Position numbers and translations under genes: made by a program. 25,643 nt of DNA from JBBDRW01 sp040905265. Lineage in GTDB: Bacteria; Bacteroidota; Rhodothermia; Balneolales; Balneolaceae. The notes under the pieces were generated by a model. That model ran no database searches, was not told where the DNA came from, and saw only the letters and a list, made by a program, of their open reading frames with translations. This document shows, one piece after another, positions 16,122 to 24,546 of this stretch (within the stretch, counting starts at the first letter, position 1; each line of letters starts with the position of its first letter). Where the stretch lies: contig JBBDRW010000130.1 in NCBI GenBank assembly GCA_040905265.1, positions 1-25,643 on the forward strand. The letters run 5' to 3'.

Positions 16122-16181
16122 TACAGAGGCTTTGCAAAATCTGCAAATGAAGAAGTGTAAGTGTCCGTAGCCCGTGCATAC

Positions 16182-17642
16182 TTAATACCCGGACTCTGTT
16201 CCCCCCTCCACATCCGCTACCGGACGGACAAAACTGGAATCCGCCTCAATTCCCATAAATACGGTTACACCGGGGCGTGCCTCCCGGAATAGCTCCACAC
16301 CCTCCTCTGTCACTCCGGTCTGCCACAGATAGAGCCGTTTCAGGCCGGACAGTTCCCGCAGGTGTTCCAGCCCCTGGTCGGTCACCGACGTGCCGTAGAG
16401 GTTCAGATACTCCAGATAATTCAGCCCCCGCAGATGCGGCAGGCCGGCATCGGATATCTCCGTATTCTGCAGGTGGAGACGGGTAAGATTCTGAAATCCG
16501 CCGATCTGTTCCATCGCCTCATCGGACGTAGTGGTTCCCCCAAGCGCAAGCCAGGTCAGCTGCTCCCGGATCTCGCCAAGCGGTACCATCAGGGAGTCGC
16601 CCGAAACACCGTCCGGAACCCTCGCCTGCAGCCAGTGGCTCTCCACAGAGATCGGCAGCACCGATACCCCCTGATTCCGTAACAGAGATATTGCCGACTC
16701 ATCCGCCGGCTCCACACCCGCTGCCAGATACCGGTCCGCTTCGCTCATGCCTGCCATCGGGTCGACCAGTGTATTGAGAATTTCCTGCATCTCATCACTC
16801 ACGTCCAAATCAGCTACGGTCCGGTCAAATGGAGCCCCGCTATCGATCCACCACTCGAGCAAGGCTGTCTGATGATCGGTAAGAGGGCGCCTCCCATCCG
16901 GCGGCATGCGATCTTCATCCCCTTCCGGAAGCAGCACCCGTCGTACCAGCTCGCTCTCCCCGGAGCTGCCGGCCACAAAGAGGGGGCCGCTCTCACCACC
17001 CTGTTCCAGAAACTCCTGTCCGTCCATGCGCAGATCTCCCTCATACTTGTTGTCTCCATGACAAGAGACGCAGCGGGTCTCCAGTATGGGGTGGATGATC
17101 TGGCGATAGACCTCCGCTTCGGGCAGATCCTCGATCAGCGGAATGCCTCCGTCTTCCCGGGGAGGGAGCCCGAACACGGCTCGCAGGGGGTCAGGCATAT
17201 AGCGAGTCAGGTAGTCACTCCCGTGAGTAAGGGAACCCCCGTAGTGGCCGGCAACCGTCAGCGTGAGCAGAACGGCAGCCAGTGAACCGAGATAGGCGCG
17301 GTCCGCCCACCGGGAAGGTTTCTTCTCCTTCTGTCGCCAGAACAGCCACGCCGCACAGGCAGTCAGAGCCACGGCGCTCCCCGACCACTGGTGGATCGCA
17401 AGCATCTCTTCGTTGTACCCTCCGGCATTGGCAAGCATATATCCCAGAGCCGCTGTAACCAGTGCCGATAGTGCTCCCAACGACAGAACCAGCCCGATCG
17501 CAGGCTGGTATCGGTTGTCCGAACAAAGCCGGGAGGCCCCTTCCAGAATGGCAGCCATCAGCAGAAACCCGATCGGCAGATGGAGAATCATCGGGTGAAA
17601 CCGGCCAAAAAAGAGTATGAGATCAGATGCTTCCTGCTCCAT
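16182..17642 (-). CDS. DUF2231 membrane domain fused to planctomycete-type cytochrome c and leucine-rich repeats
   Basis: This is a 486-residue fusion. Residues 1-140 form four membrane helices (about 15-35, 47-72, 86-103, 118-135) with DUF2231-type histidines (RFHPMILHLPIG, His84, His133). Residues about 175-270 are a PSCyt1 haem domain with CVSCH at 191-195 and the family tail EGDLRMD...DRMPPDGRRPLTDHQTALLEWWI. Residues about 365-460 are leucine-rich repeats (LTRLHLQNTEISDAGLPHL, LEYLNLYGTSVTDQGLEHL). DUF2231 may bind haem in the membrane, so the protein could pass electrons between the periplasm and the quinone pool. It is the last gene of the minus-strand cluster, 105 nt after the TIM-barrel gene. 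A weak hairpin TTTGCA-AAATC-TGCAAA (16131-16147) lies beyond its stop. Confidence 0.87.
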   Translation of the reverse strand: MEQEASDLILFFGRFHPMILHLPIGFLLMAAILEGASRLCSDNRYQPAIGLVLSLGALSALVTAALGYMLANAGGYNEEMLAIHQWSGSAVALTACAAWLFWRQKEKKPSRWADRAYLGSLAAVLLTLTVAGHYGGSLTHGSDYLTRYMPDPLRAVFGLPPREDGGIPLIEDLPEAEVYRQIIHPILETRCVSCHGDNKYEGDLRMDGQEFLEQGGESGPLFVAGSSGESELVRRVLLPEGDEDRMPPDGRRPLTDHQTALLEWWIDSGAPFDRTVADLDVSDEMQEILNTLVDPMAGMSEADRYLAAGVEPADESAISLLRNQGVSVLPISVESHWLQARVPDGVSGDSLMVPLGEIREQLTWLALGGTTTSDEAMEQIGGFQNLTRLHLQNTEISDAGLPHLRGLNYLEYLNLYGTSVTDQGLEHLRELSGLKRLYLWQTGVTEEGVELFREARPGVTVFMGIEADSSFVRPVADVEGGTESGY

Positions 17643-17747
17643 AAAACGGCTATTGTTCGATAAAGTTTATTGATTTCGGATCACAAATCTTCGGCGGGAA
17701 TGTTGCAACAGCCATATGAAACGTGTTCCATAGCGGTTACGGCGGCA

Positions 17748-18668
17748 CTACCTGTAACGCTCTTTCCACAGATTCATCATACCGGTATTAATCTGCCACT
17801 GATCGGCCAGTGGCATCCCCGTAAACGGCACCGTCGGCATATAAGCAGGAGGGCCAAACTCGGTCAAGACCGTTATCCTGCCACCCTCACTGATTTTTTG
17901 TTCTACAACCCGGTCCCACCAGCCGAAGTGTGCCGCTACCTCCCTTTCCCATTCCGGGGCTCCCGGATCGGTTACCTGCGGGCCCTGCCGGTGTCCGACA
18001 CGGGCGTGGATATGGTCCGTTCGTTCCAGGGCCAGGCTCACAGCCTCCGGCTGGTCCTGCAAGAGCGACTCGTGAACCGTACACCAGTGGGATATATCGA
18101 GCGTTAACCGGAGTTCCGGCAACTCGTCAAGAAACTGCCTGGTGATATGTGCTGCAAACAACATTCTTGATCGGTGGGTCTCATGGCTGATCCGGACACC
18201 GCTCGCCGCCTGAACCCGGGTCGTATAGTCAATCAGCTGCCTGTTTTGTTCAAAAGTAAAATAATCCCGGCCCGAATGGCAGTTGATATAGAGCGGGTTG
18301 AGTGCAGCAGCCCGATCGATGTCCTGTCTGAACTGTTCCAGATGTTCGTTGAAATCCTGGCTTCCGGAACCCACCAGCAACCCGACCTCCAAACCATGGT
18401 TTTCAGCAACCCTGAACAACTGCTCCTGCTCTGCCTGTGAACCTGGCAGCCACTCTTCAATCCCGTCATACCCCGCTTCGCTGGCTGCCTGGCAATAGTG
18501 GTCCAGGGTTCCCCGATACCCCCATCGGGTAGCCAGATAACGGATGGAAAAATCAGCCGGTATTGTAAAGCCGGGCCGGTTCCCGGTCTGAACAGCAGGC
18601 GGTCCCAACATCAGCCCCCCGCTGCCCAGTGCTACTTTCGAAATAAAGGTTTTCCGGTCTATCGGCAT
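17748..18668 (-). CDS. Exported sugar phosphate isomerase/epimerase-like TIM-barrel protein
   Basis: The 306-residue protein belongs to the xylose-isomerase-like TIM-barrel superfamily. The expected metal-binding tetrad is visible: Glu163 (SHETHRSR), Asp191 (LDISHWC), His221 (HIHARVGH) and Glu270 (LTEFGPP). The N-terminus DRKTFISKVALGSGGLMLG is a Tat-like leader but has Arg-Lys and not Arg-Arg, so export by Tat is likely but not certain. Such exported members usually travel with cytochromes and oxidoreductases in carbohydrate clusters, where some act on 3-keto sugars or as sugar epimerases or lyases. The substrate here is unknown. It lies 88 nt downstream of the DUF1501 gene in the same operon-like run. 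Confidence 0.87.
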   Translation of the reverse strand: MPIDRKTFISKVALGSGGLMLGPPAVQTGNRPGFTIPADFSIRYLATRWGYRGTLDHYCQAASEAGYDGIEEWLPGSQAEQEQLFRVAENHGLEVGLLVGSGSQDFNEHLEQFRQDIDRAAALNPLYINCHSGRDYFTFEQNRQLIDYTTRVQAASGVRISHETHRSRMLFAAHITRQFLDELPELRLTLDISHWCTVHESLLQDQPEAVSLALERTDHIHARVGHRQGPQVTDPGAPEWEREVAAHFGWWDRVVEQKISEGGRITVLTEFGPPAYMPTVPFTGMPLADQWQINTGMMNLWKERYR

Positions 18669-18756
18669 ATAGGTCTGTCTTTAAGGTAGCTGTTTGATGA
18701 ATGTGTCTGATAATCGGTTTGGTCTCGTCCATGATGAACTCCCCGGAGCAGCCGGA

Positions 18757-20244
18757 TTACGCAAGAATCCCCTTTACCACCTCCCCATGCACATCGGTCA
18801 GACGGAAGTCGCGTCCCTGATGAAAATGTGTGAGCCGCTCGTGATCCAGCCCCATCTGGTGGAGAATGGTCGCCTGCAGGTCGTGTACGTGGACCCGGTC
18901 CTTGATCCCGGCAAAGCCGATCTCGTCGGTCTCGCCGTAGGTGAACCCCCCTTTGATGCCTCCGCCCGCCATCCAGATGGTGTACGCCTCCGTATGGTGG
19001 TCCCGCCCCAGATAAGGCATATCCTGCCCGTCGCGGTTCTCCTGCATCGGCGTGCGGCCGAACTCACCGCCCCAGACCACCAGCGTCTCCTCCAGCATGC
19101 CCCGCTGTTTCAGATCTTTTACCAGCGCCGTCATCGGCTGGTCCACATGACGGCACTTCTCCCGGAAACCGGCATCAATCGCTGTCGACTCATCCGTTCC
19201 GTGGGAGTCCCACCCCCAGTCGAAAAGCTGGATAAAACGTACATCCTTCTCTGCAAGCCGCCGGGCCAGCAGGCAGTTGTTGGCAAAGGAAGTTTTGCCC
19301 GGCTCCGTTCCGTACATCTCGTGGATATAGTCAGGTTCGCCCGAGATATCCATCACCTCCGGAACCGACGCCTGCATCCGGTAAGCCATTTCGTACTGGG
19401 AGATACGTGTCAGAATCTCGGGATCTCCCGTCTCTGAAAACTCTTTTCGGTTGATTTCGTTGATCGCGTCCACCGCCCGCCGCCGCAATTGCCGGTCGAC
19501 TCCGTCCGGGTTGGAGGCGTAGAGAACCGGATCGCCGCCGTCGGTCCGGCACTGAACTCCCTGATAAATGGACGGGATGAATCCGCTGCTCCAGGCGCTC
19601 TTGCCGGCGCTCGGCATCTGCCCGCCTGAGAGCAACACCATAAAGCCGGGAAGGTTGTCGTTCTCGCTTCCCAACCCGTAGGTGATCCAGGACCCCATGC
19701 TCGGGTGGCCCAGCTGGGTATGGCCGGTCAGCGTCAGTAGCTGGGCCGGAGCGTGGTTAAACTCATCGGTGTGCATCGACTTAATGATAGAGACGTCATC
19801 CACGATGGTCGAGAAGTGAGGGAGCAGGTCCGAGACCATAATGCCAGACTCCCCTCTTGGCTCAAACCGTGCCTGGGGGCCCATCATTTTCGGAATGCCG
19901 CGAATAAATGCAAACTCTTTCCCCTCCATCAGGGAGGGAGGGGCATCCTGTCCGTGAAGCTTGTGCAGCTCCGGCTTGTAGTCGAAGAGCTCAAGCTGGG
20001 AGGGGGCGCCCGCCATGTGGAGATAGATCACCCGCTTTGCCTTCGGCGCGAAATGGGGCGGTTTGGGAGCGAACGGGTCCCGTCCGGTGATAGCATCCCG
20101 ATTTCCTCCGGGAGAGGAGAACGGGCTGCAGCCGGTCATGGCAGCCATTGCAAGCCCGCCCAGCCCCAGTGAACACTGCTTGATAAAATGCTTCCTCGAT
20201 TGCCGCTCCGCGTTGCGGTAGATCAGCTCTTCAAAAATAGTCAT
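18757..20244 (-). CDS. DUF1501 protein with Tat-type leader
   Basis: The 495-residue protein is a typical DUF1501 member. It has an N-terminal leader with SRKHFIKQCSLGLGGLAMAA (16-35), then the family segments KRVIYLHMAGAPSQLELFDYKP, VSIIKSMHTDEFNHAPAQ, MGSWITYGLGSEN, LFDWGWDSHG and VVWGGEFGRTPM...GRDHH. The fold is related to alkaline phosphatase and sulfatases. The histidines and aspartates in WDSHG and GRDHH could bind metal, but no activity is established. Cys39 follows a poor lipobox (MTGC). It starts 34 nt after the PSCyt1-DUF1549-DUF1553 gene. DUF1501 and DUF1553 genes are a conserved pair in Planctomycetes and are usually read as a functional unit. Confidence 0.92.
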   Translation of the reverse strand: MTIFEELIYRNAERQSRKHFIKQCSLGLGGLAMAAMTGCSPFSSPGGNRDAITGRDPFAPKPPHFAPKAKRVIYLHMAGAPSQLELFDYKPELHKLHGQDAPPSLMEGKEFAFIRGIPKMMGPQARFEPRGESGIMVSDLLPHFSTIVDDVSIIKSMHTDEFNHAPAQLLTLTGHTQLGHPSMGSWITYGLGSENDNLPGFMVLLSGGQMPSAGKSAWSSGFIPSIYQGVQCRTDGGDPVLYASNPDGVDRQLRRRAVDAINEINRKEFSETGDPEILTRISQYEMAYRMQASVPEVMDISGEPDYIHEMYGTEPGKTSFANNCLLARRLAEKDVRFIQLFDWGWDSHGTDESTAIDAGFREKCRHVDQPMTALVKDLKQRGMLEETLVVWGGEFGRTPMQENRDGQDMPYLGRDHHTEAYTIWMAGGGIKGGFTYGETDEIGFAGIKDRVHVHDLQATILHQMGLDHERLTHFHQGRDFRLTDVHGEVVKGILA

Positions 20245-20278
20245 GGCCTGCTCCGTTTTCGCTTTACACGATACTATA

Positions 20279-23041
20279 TCACGATTTTGTCAAAAATTCA
20301 TCCAGATTCATGATGGCATTGGCCACCACTGTCAGGGTTGCAAGTTCGGTGTCTTCACTGCCGGTCAACGCTTCGGCCGCCTCCCGATTCTCCTCAAAAT
20401 AGAGCCTGGTATCGTCATAAAGCTCCTCCAGAAGAGTGAGCCTCACGGCGTCCGCTTCCCGGAGCATCGCCATTCGGTATCCCGCCCCGATCTGTGCCTC
20501 AACACTCTCCGTGTCCACATTCCGCATTCGCTCTGCAAGATGTTGCGCCGCTTCCAGATAGACCGGGTCATTCAGTGTAACCAGCGCCTGCAGCGGGGTA
20601 TTGGTATTGATACGCAGCGATACGCACACCTCCCGGCTCGGCGCGTCAAACATCACCAGGGAGGGGTAGGGGTTGGTGCGTCGCCAAAAGGTGTAGAGTG
20701 CCCGGCGGTAACGGTCTTCTCCTTCGCTGGTCACCCAGCGCATACCGCTATAGACCTGTTGCCAAAGCCCCTCCGGCTGCTCCGGCATCACGCTGGAGCC
20801 ATACATTTTTTCACTCAACAATCCGCTAACCCGCAGTGCCTGATCCCGGATCTGCTCCGCCTCCAGGCGGATCCGCGGGCCTCTGGCAAGAAGCCTGTTG
20901 TTCGGGTCCAGTTCCAGCAGTTCGGGTGACGTTTTCGAAGATTGCCGGTACACAGACGACATCACGATCTGCCTGAGCTGCTGCTTGAGGCTCCAGTCAT
21001 GTTCATTCATAAACTGCAGCGCCAGCCAGTCCAGTAACTCCGGATGAGAAGGCAGAGATCCATTCGATCCGAAATCGGAGACTGTCTCCACAATACCAAT
21101 GCCGAACATTCTCGTCCAGAGACGGTTCACTATCACCCTCGCCGTCAACGGATTCTCCTCGCTCACCAGCCATCGGGCCAGCCCGAGCCGATTCTCCGGC
21201 AGATCCTCCGGCATCTCGTTCAGGGCGGCGGGTACGCCAGGGGTTACCTCCTCACCGTGGACCATCCAGTTGCCCCGCTCAAACACGTGAGTCGAACGGC
21301 GGAAATTCCCCTCCAACTCTACCATCACCGGGGTTTCGACTACCTCTTCCGTGGCGTTCAGCAGCCGGTCAAACTCCTGTCGCACCTCTGCAAACTCCGG
21401 CCGCTCCTCTCCCGGCAACTCTTCATAAAAGAGGATCCACATGATGGTCGCAACATATCCATCCCGTCCCGGATCATGGAAGGTCAGGTAGAGGTCGTGC
21501 AGCCTCTCCTGCGGCTCTATCGGGATCGACGCAATTCTCCACCCCTGTTGTGCCGATACCTGCCACCGGCCTATCACGTCCCCCTGCGGGCTCCCCGTCC
21601 GTACCTCCACCAGACCGCTGTCCCGCCCCGAACGAAACCGGAGCATCATCCGGTCTGAACCGGTGAGATCCACATCCCGAATCCGGGCATGGCCGCCATC
21701 CTCCACAGCGAGATAGCTGTTGGTAGAGGTGATGGTCCCCCGTTCCAGATCGTCAAAATAGTGGCCGTGCAGTTTTGGCTCACTGAGCCGTACCAGATCG
21801 ACATACTCACTGGCCTGCCTGGACGCCTCCTCTTCACCCTCAGTCCGGGATTCAACCCACTCCCTGATCCGCTCCAGACCCTCCAGGTCTGCCTCCCGGC
21901 GGAAGCTCTTCAGGTTCGGATCATCACTCGGCACATCCGCATCCGCTGTGTTGTTGAAGTAGGCGTACGAACGGTAGTAATCCTCCATCCGGATCGGGTC
22001 ATAGGTGTGGTTGTGGCACTGTGCACACTCCATCGTGGTCGCCTGCCACACATTCCAGGTAGTACGTACCCGATCCATGACGGCAGCCACCCGAAACTCC
22101 TCATCGTTGGTGCCTCCTTCATCGTTGTTCATGGTATTACGGTGAAACGCGGTGGCAATGATCTGATCGTCCGACGGGTCCGGCAGAAGGTCGCCGGCCA
22201 GTTGCTCGACCGTAAACTGGTTAAACGGCTTGTCTTCATTGAACGCCCGGATCAGCCAGTCGCGGTACTGCCAGATGTTTCTTCCGGCATCTTTTTCATA
22301 CCCTTTTGAATCGGCATAGCGGGCCAGGTCCATCCACATGGAGGCCCAGTGCTCTCCATAGGCAGGAGAACCAAGCAGCCGGTCGACAGCCCTTTCATAG
22401 GCACCTGGGCTATCATCTTGCAGAAATTCTTCCAGCTCCTCCATGGTTGGGGGGAGGCCTGTCAGGTCGAAGGAGACACGCCGGAGCAGGGTTGTCCGGT
22501 CTGCTTCCGGGGAGGGTTCCAGCCCGCGATCCTGCAAACCCTGCAAGATAAAGTGGTCGATTCCGCTGGAAGCCCATTCAGAATTCGTCTCCGGAGGATC
22601 CACCGGTTCGGGTGGAATATAGGCCCAGTGCTCTCCCCATTCAGCCCCTTGCTCGATCCACCGTTCCAGCAGTGAAATCTCTTCATCCGAAAGTGGTTCC
22701 TCCTCCAAGGGCATCCGCACCTCCGGATCATGGTGACGCAACAGGCGAATCATCTCGCTCTCCTCCGGGTTCCCCGGCACAATGGCCCGTTTTCCCGATT
22801 CATTCGGGCTGTAGGCCTCCTCCGGGAAAAGCAGGCTGAATCCGCTCATCTGCTTCACCCCGCCGTGACAAACAATGCAGTTGTCGTTGATGATCGGTTT
22901 GATATCCCTGCTGAAGTCGACTTCCGTTTCGTGAAAGCCGAAAAACCGTTCCTGTGGAGTAAATAAAAGATACACCACGGCCACCAGGAGAACTCCTGTA
23001 ATGATAGACACGATTTTTATGGATGATGGAGAACTCTTCAT
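20279..23041 (-). CDS. Planctomycete-type cytochrome (PSCyt1-DUF1549-DUF1553 protein)
   Basis: This is a 920-residue exported protein. A membrane anchor (about 10-27) precedes the PSCyt1 haem domain with CIVCH at 55-59 and its end motif MPLEEEPLSDEEISLLERWIEQGAEWGEHWAY. DUF1549 (about 158-365) contains RRVSFDLTGLPPT, SPAYGEHWA and a second CxxCH, CAQCH at 339-343. The usual DHK after it is NHT here. A middle beta-rich ligand-binding-like region is followed by DUF1553 (about 645-885) with NRLGLARWLV, TARVIVNRLW and GSLPSHPELLDWLA. It is predicted periplasmic and dihaem. It is the first gene of the cluster, with DUF1501 34 nt downstream. The substrate is unknown. Confidence 0.92.
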   Translation of the reverse strand: MKSSPSSIKIVSIITGVLLVAVVYLLFTPQERFFGFHETEVDFSRDIKPIINDNCIVCHGGVKQMSGFSLLFPEEAYSPNESGKRAIVPGNPEESEMIRLLRHHDPEVRMPLEEEPLSDEEISLLERWIEQGAEWGEHWAYIPPEPVDPPETNSEWASSGIDHFILQGLQDRGLEPSPEADRTTLLRRVSFDLTGLPPTMEELEEFLQDDSPGAYERAVDRLLGSPAYGEHWASMWMDLARYADSKGYEKDAGRNIWQYRDWLIRAFNEDKPFNQFTVEQLAGDLLPDPSDDQIIATAFHRNTMNNDEGGTNDEEFRVAAVMDRVRTTWNVWQATTMECAQCHNHTYDPIRMEDYYRSYAYFNNTADADVPSDDPNLKSFRREADLEGLERIREWVESRTEGEEEASRQASEYVDLVRLSEPKLHGHYFDDLERGTITSTNSYLAVEDGGHARIRDVDLTGSDRMMLRFRSGRDSGLVEVRTGSPQGDVIGRWQVSAQQGWRIASIPIEPQERLHDLYLTFHDPGRDGYVATIMWILFYEELPGEERPEFAEVRQEFDRLLNATEEVVETPVMVELEGNFRRSTHVFERGNWMVHGEEVTPGVPAALNEMPEDLPENRLGLARWLVSEENPLTARVIVNRLWTRMFGIGIVETVSDFGSNGSLPSHPELLDWLALQFMNEHDWSLKQQLRQIVMSSVYRQSSKTSPELLELDPNNRLLARGPRIRLEAEQIRDQALRVSGLLSEKMYGSSVMPEQPEGLWQQVYSGMRWVTSEGEDRYRRALYTFWRRTNPYPSLVMFDAPSREVCVSLRINTNTPLQALVTLNDPVYLEAAQHLAERMRNVDTESVEAQIGAGYRMAMLREADAVRLTLLEELYDDTRLYFEENREAAEALTGSEDTELATLTVVANAIMNLDEFLTKS

Positions 23042-23187
23042 TCAGATGATAATGATGATACAAGGAAAACCGGACCGTTCCGCTATACCGGATGAAGATG
23101 GAATATTGCAATTTTTTTCCCATTTACAAATTGGGAGGGGGTTTCCGGTGAGGATGGAGGCGGAACCATGAAATTCCAAACTATTAG

Positions 23188-23233
23188 TTCTGATTTTCAT
23201 GGTAAAAAATGAAAACTGCCATGAAAATCAGAA
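23188..23233. repeat. Perfect 15-bp inverted repeat, 16-nt loop
   Basis: TTCTGATTTTCATGG (23188-23202) is exactly complementary to CCATGAAAATCAGAA (23219-23233). The loop TAAAAAATGAAAACTG is A/T-rich. The repeat lies just past the stop of the HNH gene (minus) and about 150 nt upstream of the PSCyt1 operon start (minus). No T-run follows, so it may be a transcript-end hairpin, an operator, or a site linked to the arrival of the HNH gene. Confidence 0.65.
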
Positions 23234-23246
23234 GTTGAACAAACCA

Positions 23247-24140
23247 CTATGCTTGCAGAAACTTTTCATGTCTCCAATCTAATTTTTCTCTGCTTGGCCA
23301 CGAATTTCTCGATGTAGGCAAAATCAGTTTTTGATCGTGTAACTTCTGAAATCCATAGGTCAACATAGGCCCGTCAATCTCCTGCAAAATGTCATGTCTG
23401 ATTTTAATCTGGTAATCAGGGGTAACTCCAATGATGTATTTATCAAATGCCGAGTGATGAATTTTACACAACGCCAATCCATTATCTACTGTCGGAGTAC
23501 CATCTGGTTCTCCATCAGGCACAATATGGGCCGCATCCAGAAGCTCACTGTGTTTGAGATTACAAAATGCACACTGGGATCGATATGCAGCAATAACTCT
23601 CTCCCGGAAACCACGTTGATGTACTCTTTGTTTTACCTGTCTTGTGACATATGATCTTCGCCCATCATCTAATGCAGTTGATGCCCGATGATCCTCATTT
23701 GGTTGAAGCTGTCTGTCATCTGCTACAACGGTAAATGAGAGCTTGTGAGGGTTGTCTTGAATGATGTAAACTGGAAAAACTGCCAGATACCTCCCCGAAA
23801 TAATTCCATGAAAATAGATGAGGGGAAGTTCACGCTTCATCACTTCTCTTAATCCAACATTGTCCCGGTGATCCGGATCCGTTCCCCTGTATTTATACAA
23901 TAATTGATCTTGATAATCGAAGTTGTCGTCATAAGGCCCATCCGGGCTTGTAGTGATCGACAAGGGCAGATCCATGACTTTTGGCTTGAAAATCCCCTGA
24001 GGAGAGACAAGCGGAATTCGAACATCTTGGTACGTAAAACCTTTCCGCAGGAGTTCTCTGGATAGGACATCTCCATGAATGTCTACTTGCTTTTGCAGCC
24101 AATTGAAGGCAGCAATACGTATGTCGTGATCGGTGGGCAT
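23247..24140 (-). CDS. HNH endonuclease with a possible modified-DNA-reading N-terminus
   Basis: The 297-residue protein has a C-terminal zinc-supported HNH domain: CAFC (190-193), AAHIVP with His205, VDNGLAL with Asn220, and CKIHHSAFD with Cys225 and His228/229. The N-terminal 140 residues form a separate domain. It contains SRELLRKGF, QGIFKPKVMDLPLSI, LYKYRGTDPDHRDN and PLIYFHGIISGRYLAVFPVYI. Its shape and motif spacing recall SRA- or PUA-like readers fused to HNH in type IV (modification-dependent) restriction enzymes, but I cannot assign it firmly. It lies 22 nt downstream of the HIT gene, is more A/T-rich than the operon to its left, and has a strong inverted repeat beyond its stop. Confidence 0.85.
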   Translation of the reverse strand: MPTDHDIRIAAFNWLQKQVDIHGDVLSRELLRKGFTYQDVRIPLVSPQGIFKPKVMDLPLSITTSPDGPYDDNFDYQDQLLYKYRGTDPDHRDNVGLREVMKRELPLIYFHGIISGRYLAVFPVYIIQDNPHKLSFTVVADDRQLQPNEDHRASTALDDGRRSYVTRQVKQRVHQRGFRERVIAAYRSQCAFCNLKHSELLDAAHIVPDGEPDGTPTVDNGLALCKIHHSAFDKYIIGVTPDYQIKIRHDILQEIDGPMLTYGFQKLHDQKLILPTSRNSWPSREKLDWRHEKFLQA

Positions 24141-24162
24141 TGTTCTTTAATTAACCATTTGT

Positions 24163-24534
24163 TTATCCATAATCCCCCATTCCCGGAATCGTATTACGAA
24201 CACCCCCTCTCGGATCATCCACATCCCCCTCACACCTCGGAATTAGATGAATATGCACATGAAACACGGTCTGGCCGGCAGCCTTTCCCGTATTGATTCC
24301 GATGTTCCAGCCATCTGGATTCAGCTCTTTCTCAAGAGACTGCTTCACCCGGTCCACAAGCTCCCAGCAGGCACGCTTCTCCCGCCGGGTCAGTTCGAAA
24401 TAATCATCCAGATGCCGTTTGCTTATGATCAACATATGGCCATCCGAAACCGGATATCTGTCCCGTATGGCAAAACTGAACTCGTTTTCAAACACAGCCT
24501 CTACTGTATCTTCGCAAAATGGACAGGTCGTCAT
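24163..24534 (-). CDS. HIT-family nucleotide hydrolase
   Basis: The 123-residue protein carries the histidine triad HVHIHLIPR (92-100) with the catalytic middle histidine, preceded by GINTGKAAGQTVFH. The N-terminus starts MTTCPFC, a CxxC often used with a His to bind zinc in bacterial HIT proteins. HIT enzymes cleave nucleoside phosphoramidates, AMP conjugates or Ap4A-like dinucleotides in the cytoplasm. It is the upstream member of a two-gene run with the HNH endonuclease (22-nt gap). Whether the pairing is functional or accidental is unclear. Confidence 0.92.
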   Translation of the reverse strand: MTTCPFCEDTVEAVFENEFSFAIRDRYPVSDGHMLIISKRHLDDYFELTRREKRACWELVDRVKQSLEKELNPDGWNIGINTGKAAGQTVFHVHIHLIPRCEGDVDDPRGGVRNTIPGMGDYG

Positions 24535-24546
24535 CGTATTTAGCCA

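Noticed and set aside
18694..19437. 247-codon open frame antisense to the DUF1501 gene
   Set aside because: It is the reverse-strand shadow of a well-supported DUF1501 gene with high G+C third positions; there is no domain resemblance.
20279..23041. Reading the PSCyt1-DUF1549-DUF1553 protein as a multihaem cytochrome
   Set aside because: Only two CxxCH motifs (55-59 and 339-343) are present, and the second is the standard DUF1549 motif whose haem binding is not proven.
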